Shown here one piece after another: positions 1 through 7,071 of a stretch of 56,428 nucleotides of DNA. The stretch spans positions 1 to 56,428 of the forward strand of contig JAFAYV010000042.1 of the NCBI GenBank assembly GCA_019240115.1, read 5' to 3'. Source of the stretch: Solirubrobacterales bacterium (GTDB lineage: Bacteria > Actinomycetota > Thermoleophilia > Solirubrobacterales > Solirubrobacteraceae). How positions within the stretch are numbered: the first letter of the stretch is position 1; each line of letters starts with the position of its first letter. The notes beneath the pieces were generated by a model that saw nothing but the letters and a program-made list of their open reading frames with translations, had not been told where the DNA came from and searched no databases. Made by a program: the position numbers and the translations under genes.

Positions 1-128
1 CCCGGGCTGAGGTCGAGCAGCTGATCGCCGAAGCGATCCCGGCTCACTTGGGAGTCATGCGCGAGCGCGGCGAGCCGGTTCCCGAGCCCACGTCTCAGGC
101 CGGCGTCGTCCAGGTTTCCGCCGCCTGA
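1..128 (+). CDS. HicB-like antitoxin, C-terminal fragment
   Basis: Only the last 41 or so codons are in the window; the reading frame runs from base 3 to the TGA at 126-128. The visible peptide includes EQLIAEAIPAHLG and GEPVPEPTS. This is the usual tail of HicB-family antitoxins, where a segment like EAIxxHLExLRExGEPVPEP closes the partial RNase-H-like fold. HicB normally neutralises the HicA mRNA interferase and represses its own operon. No hicA-like ORF follows it on this strand, so the toxin is either upstream or absent. The assignment rests on the tail motif alone. Confidence 0.6.
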   Translation, partial: RAEVEQLIAEAIPAHLGVMRERGEPVPEPTSQAGVVQVSAA

Positions 129-338
129 AGCCCTTCCCGCGCCCGGAGGGCGCCGTGACGTTTGGTCTGCAGCGGGCGTTGAGCGGGCCGCCAGCCTGAC
201 GGGGAGTCGCGCTTGCTAGGTGGATGCCGGCGTGTCCCGGGGCACACCTTGAGTGTGGGTGAAGGCGGCAGCATTATCAACAATCCAGCCAACACAACCA
301 CTGCCGCGATTGTCGGCAAAGAACGCTAGGGTCCAGTC

Positions 339-983
339 GTGGCCGTCACGAGCTCGACGCCGGAGACCTACGAGCGGCTGCGCGCGGCGATCCTCTCCGG
401 ATCGCTCGAGCCCAACGAGCGCCTGGTCGAGGCCGACCTTGTTCGATCGCTCGAGGCCTCCCGCGGCGCGGTGCGCGGGGCGATCGCCCGCCTCGATCAC
501 GAGGGGCTCGTCGTGCACGAACGCAACCGGGGGGCCAAGGTCCGGCGGGTCAGCCTCGAGGAGGCGGTCGAGATCCTCGAGGCGCGCGCGGCGCTCGAGG
601 GCATCGGCGCCCGCGAGGCGGCGCGGCGCGCCGACCCCGACGCGATCGCACGGCTGCGCGCGGTGCTGGCGCGCATGCGGACCCGCTTGGCCGACGGAGA
701 CCTGCTCGCCACCTCCGAGCTCAACGGGGAGCTGCACGCGCGGATCCTGCGCATCGCCCACCACGCCACCGTCGAGCGCCTCGTCGAGTCACTGAGCTCA
801 CAGCTGGTCCGCTACCAGTACCGGACGATCCTCATCCCCGGCCGCGCCGGCGCGTCGCTCGCCGAGCACGCCGCGATCCTGGACGCGCTCGAGATGAGGG
901 ATGGCGACGCTGCCGAGGCGGCGATGCGGGCCCACCTCGATCGGGTGACCGACGCCCTGCGGACCGCGGGCGACGGTCGCTAG
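339..983 (+). CDS. GntR-family transcriptional regulator (FadR/FCD subfamily)
   Basis: The 214-residue protein starts at a GTG. Residues 8-70 form a winged helix-turn-helix of GntR type (TYERLRAAILSGSLEPNERL, then SRGAVRGAIARLDHEGLV). Residues 80-205 are a helical FCD effector domain, with histidines in ELHARILRIAHH and SLAEHAAIL that in this family bind a metal and a carboxylate ligand. It lies 46 bases upstream of the DUF6282/hydratase/aldolase/dioxygenase operon on the same strand. It is therefore the likely ligand-responsive repressor of that pathway, perhaps sensing an aromatic acid or a ring-cleavage product (inference). I found no convincing palindromic operator in the 210 bases upstream. 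Confidence 0.9.
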   Translation: MAVTSSTPETYERLRAAILSGSLEPNERLVEADLVRSLEASRGAVRGAIARLDHEGLVVHERNRGAKVRRVSLEEAVEILEARAALEGIGAREAARRADPDAIARLRAVLARMRTRLADGDLLATSELNGELHARILRIAHHATVERLVESLSSQLVRYQYRTILIPGRAGASLAEHAAILDALEMRDGDAAEAAMRAHLDRVTDALRTAGDGR

Positions 984-1029
984 CGGACGGGGGCACTGGC
1001 GTGCGGACGGGAGCCAGGTCGGGCAGGCC

Positions 1030-1965
1030 GTGAGCGCGCAGACGACAGCGACGCCCCCGCCGTCGCAGCGCGCCCGCGATCTGCTTCGCGGCGCCTACGA
1101 CACCCACGTCCACGTCGCCCCCGACACGGTGGAGCGGTCCGTCGACGACCTGACCCTGGCGCGTCGGTTCCTGCAGTGGGGCATGGCCGGGTTCACGCTG
1201 AAGTCGCACTACGGCTCGACCGCCGAGCGCGCCGCGGTCGTCCGCGCCGCGGTGCCCGGGATCGACTGCCGCGGCGCGATCGCGCTGAACCGCGCGGTCG
1301 GCGGGCTGAACGCGCTCGCGGTCGAGGTCGCCGCGCGGGAGGGCGCGCGCACCGTGTGGCTGCCGACCGTCGACGCCGTCAACGAGTCCCACGAGCGCGA
1401 GGCGCCCGCAGGCGCCAAGGTCCCTGTGTGGGTCGAGCTCCAGCTCGACCTGCGCGCGGCGGGCATCGAGATCGAGCCGGTGCCGGTCGTCGCGGACACC
1501 GGCTATGCGCTCCCGGAGGCCCACGCGGTGTTCGAGCGCATCGCGGCGCACGGCCTCGTGCTCGCGACCGGGCACCTCGGCCGCGACGAGATCTTCGCCA
1601 TGGTCGACGCCGCGCGCGCCGACGGGGTGACCCGGATCGTGATCACCCATCCCGAGTTCCCCTCGCAGTCGCTGAGCGTCGAGGATCAGGTCGCGCTCGC
1701 GCGGCGCGGCGCGCTGCTCGAGCGCTGCATGACCACGCCGCACACCGGCAAGATCGACTGGGAGACCTGGATCGATCACATCCGGGGGTGCGGCCCGGAG
1801 CACTCGGTGCTCTGCACCGATCTCGGCCAGGTGTTCAACCCGCCGGTGCAGGACGGGATGGCGATCATGGTCGACCGGCTGTTGGCGGCCGGGCTCAGCG
1901 ACGAGGAGGTGCACGTGATGGCGGTGGTCAACTCGCGGCGGGTGGCGGGGGCCGACCCGTGGTGA
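1030..1965 (+). CDS. DUF6282-type, amidohydrolase-like metal-dependent hydrolase
   Basis: A 311-residue soluble protein with a GTG start. Metal-binding-type motifs appear in amidohydrolase order: DTHVHVAPD near residue 24, TGHLGRDE near 180, VITHPEF near 205 and LCTDLGQ near 260. It resembles the DUF6282 family, whose substrates are not known to me. The stop overlaps the start of the GalB-type gene as GTGA, so translation is coupled. In the Sphingobium protocatechuate 4,5-cleavage route the pyrone-dicarboxylate hydrolase LigI and the hydratase LigJ are amidohydrolases. A hydrolase acting on a lactone or ring-cleavage intermediate is therefore reasonable here, but it is inference. Confidence 0.75.
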   Translation: MSAQTTATPPPSQRARDLLRGAYDTHVHVAPDTVERSVDDLTLARRFLQWGMAGFTLKSHYGSTAERAAVVRAAVPGIDCRGAIALNRAVGGLNALAVEVAAREGARTVWLPTVDAVNESHEREAPAGAKVPVWVELQLDLRAAGIEIEPVPVVADTGYALPEAHAVFERIAAHGLVLATGHLGRDEIFAMVDAARADGVTRIVITHPEFPSQSLSVEDQVALARRGALLERCMTTPHTGKIDWETWIDHIRGCGPEHSVLCTDLGQVFNPPVQDGMAIMVDRLLAAGLSDEEVHVMAVVNSRRVAGADPW

Positions 1966-2687
1966 CGCGGCGCCTGCTCGTCATCGGCGCCCACTCGGCC
2001 GACTTCGTCTGGCGCGCCAGCGGGGCGCTCGCGGCGTGCACTGCGGGCGGCGGGACCGGGCGGGTGATCGCGCTGTCCTACGGCGAGCGCGGGGAGTCGG
2101 GCGAGCTGTGGAAGGACTCGGATCCCGCCCACCCCCAGACGGTCGACAACGTCAAGCGGGTGCGCCACGGCGAGGCGCAGCGGGCGGCGGCGGCGCTCGG
2201 CGCCGACTTCGTTGCGATGGACCTCGGCGACTACCCGCTGCAGATCGACCGCGACGCGCTCATCGCGATCGCCGACCAGATCCGCGAGTTCGCGCCCGAT
2301 GTCCTGGTCACCCACACCGACGCCGATGCGTTCAACCCCGATCACCCGGTCGCCCACGCCGCCGTGCAGCGCGCGCGCAGCCTCGCCGCCGGCGCCGGCA
2401 TCCCGAGCGCGTTTGGCACCGTCCGACCTCCCGAGCTGTTCCTGTTCGAGCCCCATCAGCCGGAGCTGTGCAACTTCACCCCGACGACGTTCGTCGACAT
2501 CACGCCGGTGCTCGAGGCCAAGGTGGCGGCGATGGCCGAGATGCGCGCCCAGGCGTATCTGCAGACCTACTACCGCGAGCGTGCCGACCACCGCGGCAAT
2601 CACGCGCGCCGCGCATCGGGCAATCAGGACATCCGCCAGGCGGAGGCATTCCAGCGGGTGATCCCCGAGGTGAGGAGCGCCCTGTGA
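1962..2687 (+). CDS. galB: PIG-L-fold hydratase, GalB-like (4-oxalomesaconate hydratase type)
   Basis: A 241-residue protein. The start is GTG at 1962 (1959 is also GTG), overlapping the upstream stop by 4 bases. The N-terminal motif is GAHSADFVWRASG in place of the HPDDE of PIG-L deacetylases. Together with YGERGESGELW and FEPHQPE it matches what I recall of Pseudomonas putida GalB, the Zn-dependent 4-oxalomesaconate hydratase of gallate breakdown. Hydration would give 4-carboxy-4-hydroxy-2-oxoadipate, the substrate of the aldolase encoded immediately downstream. The GTGA junction with the next gene implies coupled translation. The exact substrate is uncertain because the dioxygenase here is not a gallate-dioxygenase (LigAB-type) protein. 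Confidence 0.75.
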   Translation: MTRRLLVIGAHSADFVWRASGALAACTAGGGTGRVIALSYGERGESGELWKDSDPAHPQTVDNVKRVRHGEAQRAAAALGADFVAMDLGDYPLQIDRDALIAIADQIREFAPDVLVTHTDADAFNPDHPVAHAAVQRARSLAAGAGIPSAFGTVRPPELFLFEPHQPELCNFTPTTFVDITPVLEAKVAAMAEMRAQAYLQTYYRERADHRGNHARRASGNQDIRQAEAFQRVIPEVRSAL

Positions 2688-2775
2688 GCGAGCCTGACCG
2701 AGCCGGCGCGGCTGGGATCGGCGACCCTGTGAGCGAGCCGCTGACCGAGCTGGCGCGGCTGGGATCGGCGACCGT
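2684..2775 (+). repeat. 45/47-bp tandem duplication of a gene start
   Basis: Copy 1 (2684-2728) and copy 2 (2729-2775) both begin GTGAGCGAGCC and share TGACCGAGC..GGCGCGGCTGGGATCGGCGACC. Copy 1 lacks a GC dinucleotide after GTGAGCGAGCC. The 45-base spacing keeps both GTG codons in the same frame, so the aldolase gains a 15-residue N-terminal extension. Confidence 0.9.
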
Positions 2776-3355
2776 GTACGAGGCCGGCGGTCGCGGCGGC
2801 TTCGTCGACGCCGACCTGATCCAGGTCGTACCCGGATCGCGGGTGGCCGGGCCGGCGCGCACCGTCGCCTGCGGCCAGGACGACAACCTTATGGTCCACG
2901 CCGCGATGGCCGCGGTCGCCCCCGGGGAGGTCCTCGTGATGACGATGCCCGAGCCGCGGCCGATCGCGCTCGTCGGCGACCTGCTCGCCACCCAGGCGCG
3001 CGCCCAGGGGGCGGCCGGCATCCTCGTCGACGCCGCGGTGCGCGACGTCGAGGAGCTCGTCGAGCTCGGGCTGCCGATCTGGGCGCGCTGGGTCCGGGTC
3101 CACGGCGCGGGCAAGGAGCTCCCCGGGAGCATCGGCGAACCGGTCGTCGTCGGGGGGGCGACGATCGGCGCCGGGGACATCCTGGTCATGGACCGCGACG
3201 GCGTGGCCGTGATCGACGCCGATTGCGTCGAGGAGGTGCTGGCGGCATCGCTCGCGCGCGAGGCGCGCGAGCACGCCAAGCGACTCAAGCTGCAGGCGGG
3301 CGAGCTCTCCTACGACCTCGACGGGCTGCGCGAGCGCGTGGAGGGCGCGTCGTGA
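2684..3355 (+). CDS. RraA-like pyruvate aldolase (4-carboxy-4-hydroxy-2-oxoadipate/HMG aldolase family)
   Basis: The RraA-like core shows LGSATVYEAGGRGG, GDLLATQARAQGAAG and the catalytic D-x-x-x-R-D segment DAAVRD. This is the class II pyruvate aldolase signature seen in GalC, LigK and ProA. The product would be pyruvate plus a keto acid such as oxaloacetate. I chose the GTG at 2684 because AGGAG precedes it at good spacing and it overlaps the hydratase stop as GTGA. A second in-frame GTG at 2729 gives 208 residues and matches the family N-terminus better. The two starts lie in two copies of a tandem duplication. The gene ends in a GTGA overlap with the dioxygenase gene. Confidence 0.85.
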   Translation: MSEPDRAGAAGIGDPVSEPLTELARLGSATVYEAGGRGGFVDADLIQVVPGSRVAGPARTVACGQDDNLMVHAAMAAVAPGEVLVMTMPEPRPIALVGDLLATQARAQGAAGILVDAAVRDVEELVELGLPIWARWVRVHGAGKELPGSIGEPVVVGGATIGAGDILVMDRDGVAVIDADCVEEVLAASLAREAREHAKRLKLQAGELSYDLDGLRERVEGAS

Positions 3356-4359
3356 CCGCCAACAACGCGCGGCCCCGCGACCTCGCCCACATCCACCATG
3401 CCGAGCTGCTGACCCCGTTCCCGCAGGAGAGCCTCGCCTTCTTCCGCGACCTGTTCGGGATGCAGGTCGAGCACGCCGAGGGTCAGTCGGTGTTCCTGCG
3501 CGGCTGGGGCGAGTACCAGCGCTACGGCCTCAAGCTGACCGAGGGGTCCCTGCCCGGCCTCGGCCACTTGGCGATCCGCGCCTGGGATCGCGGCGGGCTG
3601 CGCGAGCGCGTCGCCGCGATCGAAGCCGCCGGGCTCGGCGAGGGGTGGATCGACTCCGACCACGGGCACGGCGCCGCCTACCGGTTCCGCGACCCCGACG
3701 GCCATCACTGCGAGCTGCTCTTCGAGGCCGACCGCTACCGGCCGCCCGAGGCCCTGCGCCCGCGGCTGAAGAACGTTCCGCAGCGCCGCGTCGACCGCGG
3801 CGCCGCGGTCAAGCGCCTGGACCACGTCAACCTGCTCGCCGCCGACGTCGCCGCCAACCGCGCCTTCGCCGAGCGCGAGCTGGGCTTTCGCACCTACGAG
3901 CGGGTCGTGCTGGACTCGGGCGAGGAGACGGGCGCCTGGATGAGCCTGACGATCGCCGCCCACGAGCTGATCTACACCGCCGATCACGCGGGCGGCCACG
4001 GCCGGCTGCACCACCTCGCCTGGTTCGTCGACACCCGCGAGGAGCTGCTGCGCGCCGCCGACCTGTTCCTGGACGCCGACGTCCCGATCGAGGCCGCGCC
4101 CTCCAAGCACGCGGTCGCGCAGGGCATGTTCCTCTACGTCTACGAGCCCGGCGGCAACCGCGTCGAGGTGACGACCGGCACCCACTTCATCTACGACCCC
4201 GAGTACGAGCCCGTCGTCTGGACCGAGGCCGAGCGCGCTCGCGGCCAGGCCTGGGGCGTCAAGACCGTCGAGACGTTCCACACCTACGGAACCCCGGATG
4301 TCAGCGGCGCCGCGACCGGCCCGCCGATCCCGCCGACGAGTCGGCTGGCGACGATGTGA
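3352..4359 (+). CDS. Type I extradiol ring-cleavage dioxygenase (catechol 2,3-dioxygenase-like, VOC fold)
   Basis: A 335-residue protein with two vicinal-oxygen-chelate modules, about residues 10-130 and 148-290. The catalytic module retains the three Fe(II) ligand sites of catechol 2,3-dioxygenases: His in LDHVNLL, His in LHHLAWF and Glu in GNRVEV. It should cleave a catecholic ring next to the diol. As the last gene of a coupled operon with a hydratase and an RraA-type aldolase, it probably supplies their substrate. The downstream enzymes imply a carboxylated ring (inference). The C-terminal 45 residues (FIYDPEYEPVVWT onward) are a family-like tail that often packs near the active site. Confidence 0.9.
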   Translation: MTANNARPRDLAHIHHAELLTPFPQESLAFFRDLFGMQVEHAEGQSVFLRGWGEYQRYGLKLTEGSLPGLGHLAIRAWDRGGLRERVAAIEAAGLGEGWIDSDHGHGAAYRFRDPDGHHCELLFEADRYRPPEALRPRLKNVPQRRVDRGAAVKRLDHVNLLAADVAANRAFAERELGFRTYERVVLDSGEETGAWMSLTIAAHELIYTADHAGGHGRLHHLAWFVDTREELLRAADLFLDADVPIEAAPSKHAVAQGMFLYVYEPGGNRVEVTTGTHFIYDPEYEPVVWTEAERARGQAWGVKTVETFHTYGTPDVSGAATGPPIPPTSRLATM

Positions 4360-4394
4360 GCGCGCGCCGAGGCTCGACCGCGATCGTCCGGTCA

Positions 4395-4712
4395 TCACAG
4401 GCCGAGCACAACGGTCAGCGCTTCGTCCACCGCGCGCATCTCGTGAGCGTTGAGCCGTCCGGCGCAGTCGCCGAGGCGCTCGGTGCTGACCGCGGTCATC
4501 TGTTCGATGAGGACGCGGGTGATTTCGCCGCCGAGTTCGATGACCGGGCGGAATGACCGTGGCGGAGCCGAGCGCGAGGTCGGCGCGACGAGCACCGTGC
4601 TCAGCGCCAACAGCTCATCGGCCTGGACGATGACCGCAAAGCGCCCACCGCGCTGCTCGCCTCCGCGTCGGGCCCGGGAGATGCGCAGCCGCCGGACCTC
4701 GCCGCGGACCAC
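4395..4712 (-). CDS. MazF/PemK-family toxin (mRNA interferase)
   Basis: About 105 residues from a GTG at 4712, 2 bases past the antitoxin stop, so the pair is translated together. Sequence features fit MazF/PemK: VVRGEVRRLRI at the N-terminus, then GRFAVIVQADELL, LSTVLVAPTS, and TRVLIEQMTAVSTERLG with the usual QMT-(A/V) segment. MazF proteins are ribosome-independent endoribonucleases that cleave mRNA. The extended frame upstream of 4712 lies inside the antitoxin gene and is not coding. The order antitoxin-toxin is standard for mazEF. Confidence 0.85.
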   Translation of the reverse strand: MVRGEVRRLRISRARRGGEQRGGRFAVIVQADELLALSTVLVAPTSRSAPPRSFRPVIELGGEITRVLIEQMTAVSTERLGDCAGRLNAHEMRAVDEALTVVLGL

Positions 4713-4714
4713 GC

Positions 4715-4963
4715 CTATGCCTCGGGCCAGGGCGCCGCGACTGCGTCCATGTCCTCGCGGATCCGACGCGCCTCGGCGAGGTCCTCTGGGTCCTGGGACG
4801 CCAGCCGCGCCTCTTCTCGCAGCGCCGAACGCCGCCGTCGGCGCGCGGCGCACTCGCGCAGAGCGAGCCGGATGGCCTCCGAGTCGGTGGAGACCTCGCC
4901 GCGCAGAAGCGCGAGGTCATCCTCCGCACGCTCATCAAGCCGGGCCTGCACCGTTCGCGGCAT
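4715..4963 (-). CDS. Ribbon-helix-helix-type antitoxin (MazE-like)
   Basis: An 82-residue charged protein. The first 45 residues (MPRTVQARLDERAEDDLALL, then TDSEAIRLALRE) fit a short beta strand and two helices of the CopG/RHH DNA-binding fold. The C-terminal acidic helix (DPEDLAEARRIREDMD) would mask the toxin. Only three bases separate the ATG from an AT-rich TACGTTATT stretch, and there is no Shine-Dalgarno, so the transcript may be leaderless. An imperfect inverted repeat sits right at the start and is the probable autoregulatory operator. Divergent from the ligase gene. Confidence 0.8.
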   Translation of the reverse strand: MPRTVQARLDERAEDDLALLRGEVSTDSEAIRLALRECAARRRRRSALREEARLASQDPEDLAEARRIREDMDAVAAPWPEA

Positions 4964-4990
4964 GGGAATAACGTACTACGAAGCGTATTG
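4964..4990. promoter_or_regulatory. Putative operator/promoter between toxin-antitoxin and ligase genes
   Basis: The locally AT-rich segment contains AATAACG (4967-4973) and CGTATT (4984-4989), an imperfect inverted repeat around TACTACGAAG. On the minus strand TACGTT could serve as a -10 box positioned for a leaderless antitoxin transcript. This is inferred from position and symmetry only. Confidence 0.4.
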
Positions 4991-5002
4991 CAGACACGCG
5001 CG

Positions 5003-6562
5003 ATGACCGCGCTCACCGAGATCGTCGATGCGTCGCGTGGGGTCGCCGAGTCAAGCGCTCGCTCGGGCAAGGTCGCCATCCTCGCCGAGCTGCTCGGACG
5101 CCTGGAACCGGGGGAGGTCGCCGTCGGCGTCGCGTGGCTGTCGGGCGTGCCTCGGCAGGGCCGCGTCGGCGTCGGATGGTCGACCGTCCGCGACGTCGAT
5201 CCGCCGCCGGCGCCCGCGCCGACGCTGACGATCGCCGAGCTCGATGCCGCGATCGCTGAGATCGCCGCCGCTGCGGGCGACGGATCGGCCGGGGAGCGCC
5301 GGCGACGGCTCGAAGGGCTGCTGGCGAGCGCCACCGCGCCCGAGGCGGCGTTCATCCGGCGCCTGCTGACCGGGGAGCTGCGCCAGGGCGCGCTCGCCGG
5401 GGTCATGGCCGACGCCGTCGCCCGGGCCGCCGACGTCCCTGATCCGACGCTGCGGCGGGCGCTGATGCTCTCGGGCGATCTACCGGCCGTCGCCGAGGTC
5501 GCGATGCGCGACGGGACCGCGGGCCTGCGCGCCGTCGGCCTGCAGCTGATGCGACCGATCCTGCCCATGCTCGCCTCGCCGGGCGCCGGCGCAGCGCAGG
5601 CGGTCGCCGACTTCGGGCGCGCGTCGGTCGAGCACAAGCTCGACGGGGTGCGCGTCCAGATCCACCGTCGCGGCTCCGAGGTGCGGGTGTTCACGCGCAA
5701 GCTCAACGACATCACCGCCGCCCTGCCCGGAGTCGTCGCCGCGGCGCTCCGCCTGGCGCCGACGGCGCTCGTGCTCGACGGCGAGGCGCTGTGGATGAGC
5801 GAGCGCGGTCCCGCGAGCTTTCAGGAGACCATGTCCCAGATCGACGCCGACGCGCCGCCGGAGGGCGTCGTGACCTTCGTCTTCGACGTCCTGCACGTCG
5901 ACGGCCGCGATCTCCTCGACGCGCCGCTCGAGGAGCGGCTCCGGGAGCTCGCGGCGATCGCCCCCGAGCTCCAGGTCCCGGGCATCGTCACCACCGACCC
6001 CGACGCGGCCGAGCGGGTCCTCGCCGACGCGCTGCGCGCCGGCCACGAGGGGGTCGTGGTCAAGGACGCGACCTCGACCTACGCCGCCGGCCGCCGCGGT
6101 CGCGCGTGGCGCAAGGTCAAGCCGGTTCGCACCTACGACCTCGTCGTGCTCGGCGCCGACTGGGGTCACGGCCGGCGCCGCGGCTGGCTGTCCAACCTCC
6201 ACCTCGGCGCGCGCGATCCCGCCGCCGCGTCGTTCGCGATGGTCGGCAAGTGCTTCAAGGGATTGACCGACGAGCTGCTGCGCTGGCAGACCGACGCGCT
6301 CCTCGCGCTCCCGCACACCCGGCGCGGCATCTCCGTCCTCGTCGAGCCGGCGCTCGTCGTCGAGATCGCCCTCGACGGCGTCCAGTCCTCCTCGCGCTAT
6401 CCCGGCGGCGTCGCGTTGCGCTTCGCGCGCGTCCGCCGGTACCGCCCCGACAAGGACGCCGACGCCGCGGACACGATCGACGACCTGCGCGCGCTGCTGC
6501 CCGCCGGGCGCGGAGGTCGAGACGGTGAGGACCGAAGAACGCGATCATCGGACACGGCATGA
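5003..6562 (+). CDS. ligB: ATP-dependent DNA ligase, LigB type
   Basis: A 519-residue ligase from ATG 5003 (TTG 4988 is also in frame). The N-terminal DNA-binding domain occupies about residues 5-190. The adenylation motif is EHKLDGVRVQIH near residue 215, with Lys as the AMP acceptor. Motifs III (FVFDVLHVDG), IV (EGVVVKD) and V (AWRKVKPVRTYDLVV) follow, then an OB domain ending near VRRYRPDK. The length and motif set match mycobacterial-type LigB, an accessory nick-sealing enzyme beside the essential NAD-dependent ligase. It is transcribed away from the toxin-antitoxin pair. The last about 20 residues are polar and probably disordered. Confidence 0.92.
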   Translation: MTALTEIVDASRGVAESSARSGKVAILAELLGRLEPGEVAVGVAWLSGVPRQGRVGVGWSTVRDVDPPPAPAPTLTIAELDAAIAEIAAAAGDGSAGERRRRLEGLLASATAPEAAFIRRLLTGELRQGALAGVMADAVARAADVPDPTLRRALMLSGDLPAVAEVAMRDGTAGLRAVGLQLMRPILPMLASPGAGAAQAVADFGRASVEHKLDGVRVQIHRRGSEVRVFTRKLNDITAALPGVVAAALRLAPTALVLDGEALWMSERGPASFQETMSQIDADAPPEGVVTFVFDVLHVDGRDLLDAPLEERLRELAAIAPELQVPGIVTTDPDAAERVLADALRAGHEGVVVKDATSTYAAGRRGRAWRKVKPVRTYDLVVLGADWGHGRRRGWLSNLHLGARDPAAASFAMVGKCFKGLTDELLRWQTDALLALPHTRRGISVLVEPALVVEIALDGVQSSSRYPGGVALRFARVRRYRPDKDADAADTIDDLRALLPAGRGGRDGEDRRTRSSDTA

Positions 6563-7071
6563 GCTTCACCGCGGCCGTAGGGCTGCAACCGGGCGACGCG
6601 TCAGCGAGGTCGCCGGCGCGTGCTCGAGCCGGCGGGCCAGCTCATCGTCACCCTGCGCGCGTCCGATCAGGCCCACACCGCAAGGCAGTCGCCGCGGATC
6701 GTCGGAGATGCACCGCACCTCGGCGCCGTTCGCCGGCTGCGGCCGAGTCGCTCGCGCCGCGGCCCCGCTCGCTCGCCCGACGATCGAACCCACCGAACCC
6801 ACCGCGCCATCTTGGGCCGCGGCGGATTTCATCCACCTCCCGGCTCCTTTCCACCGACGTCCGCTGGTTGCGCGGAGGGTCGGTCGTTTGTATGCACTTG
6901 ATTTGCATGCGTGCCGCCCGCGGCAGCCACGCTAGGCGATCAGGAAGGCGGCGGGGTGCAGGCGACGGCGGCGCACGGCCCCAGCACCCGGAGGACCTGC
7001 GACGGCGACGCGACGAGGTTCGCGATCTCCAGCACCGGGCGCACGTCACACGCGCCCGCGCGTCGCGCCCG
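6563..7071. other. Non-coding stretch of about 510 bases without a supportable gene
   Basis: Several overlapping open frames cross this stretch, but none has recognisable motifs or convincing codon usage. A short minus-strand frame (GTG 7044 to TGA 6940, containing RPVLEIANLVASPSQVLRVL) continues in phase after the peptidase stop. It could be a degraded remnant. TTTGTATGC (6888-6896) and TTTGCATGC (6902-6910) form a small direct repeat of unknown meaning. The region may be decayed DNA next to the frameshifted peptidase gene. Confidence 0.4.

Noticed and set aside
6566-6832. An 88-codon minus-strand frame in the gap before the peptidase remnant
   Set aside because: No ribosome site, no motif, and composition like that of the surrounding antisense frames.
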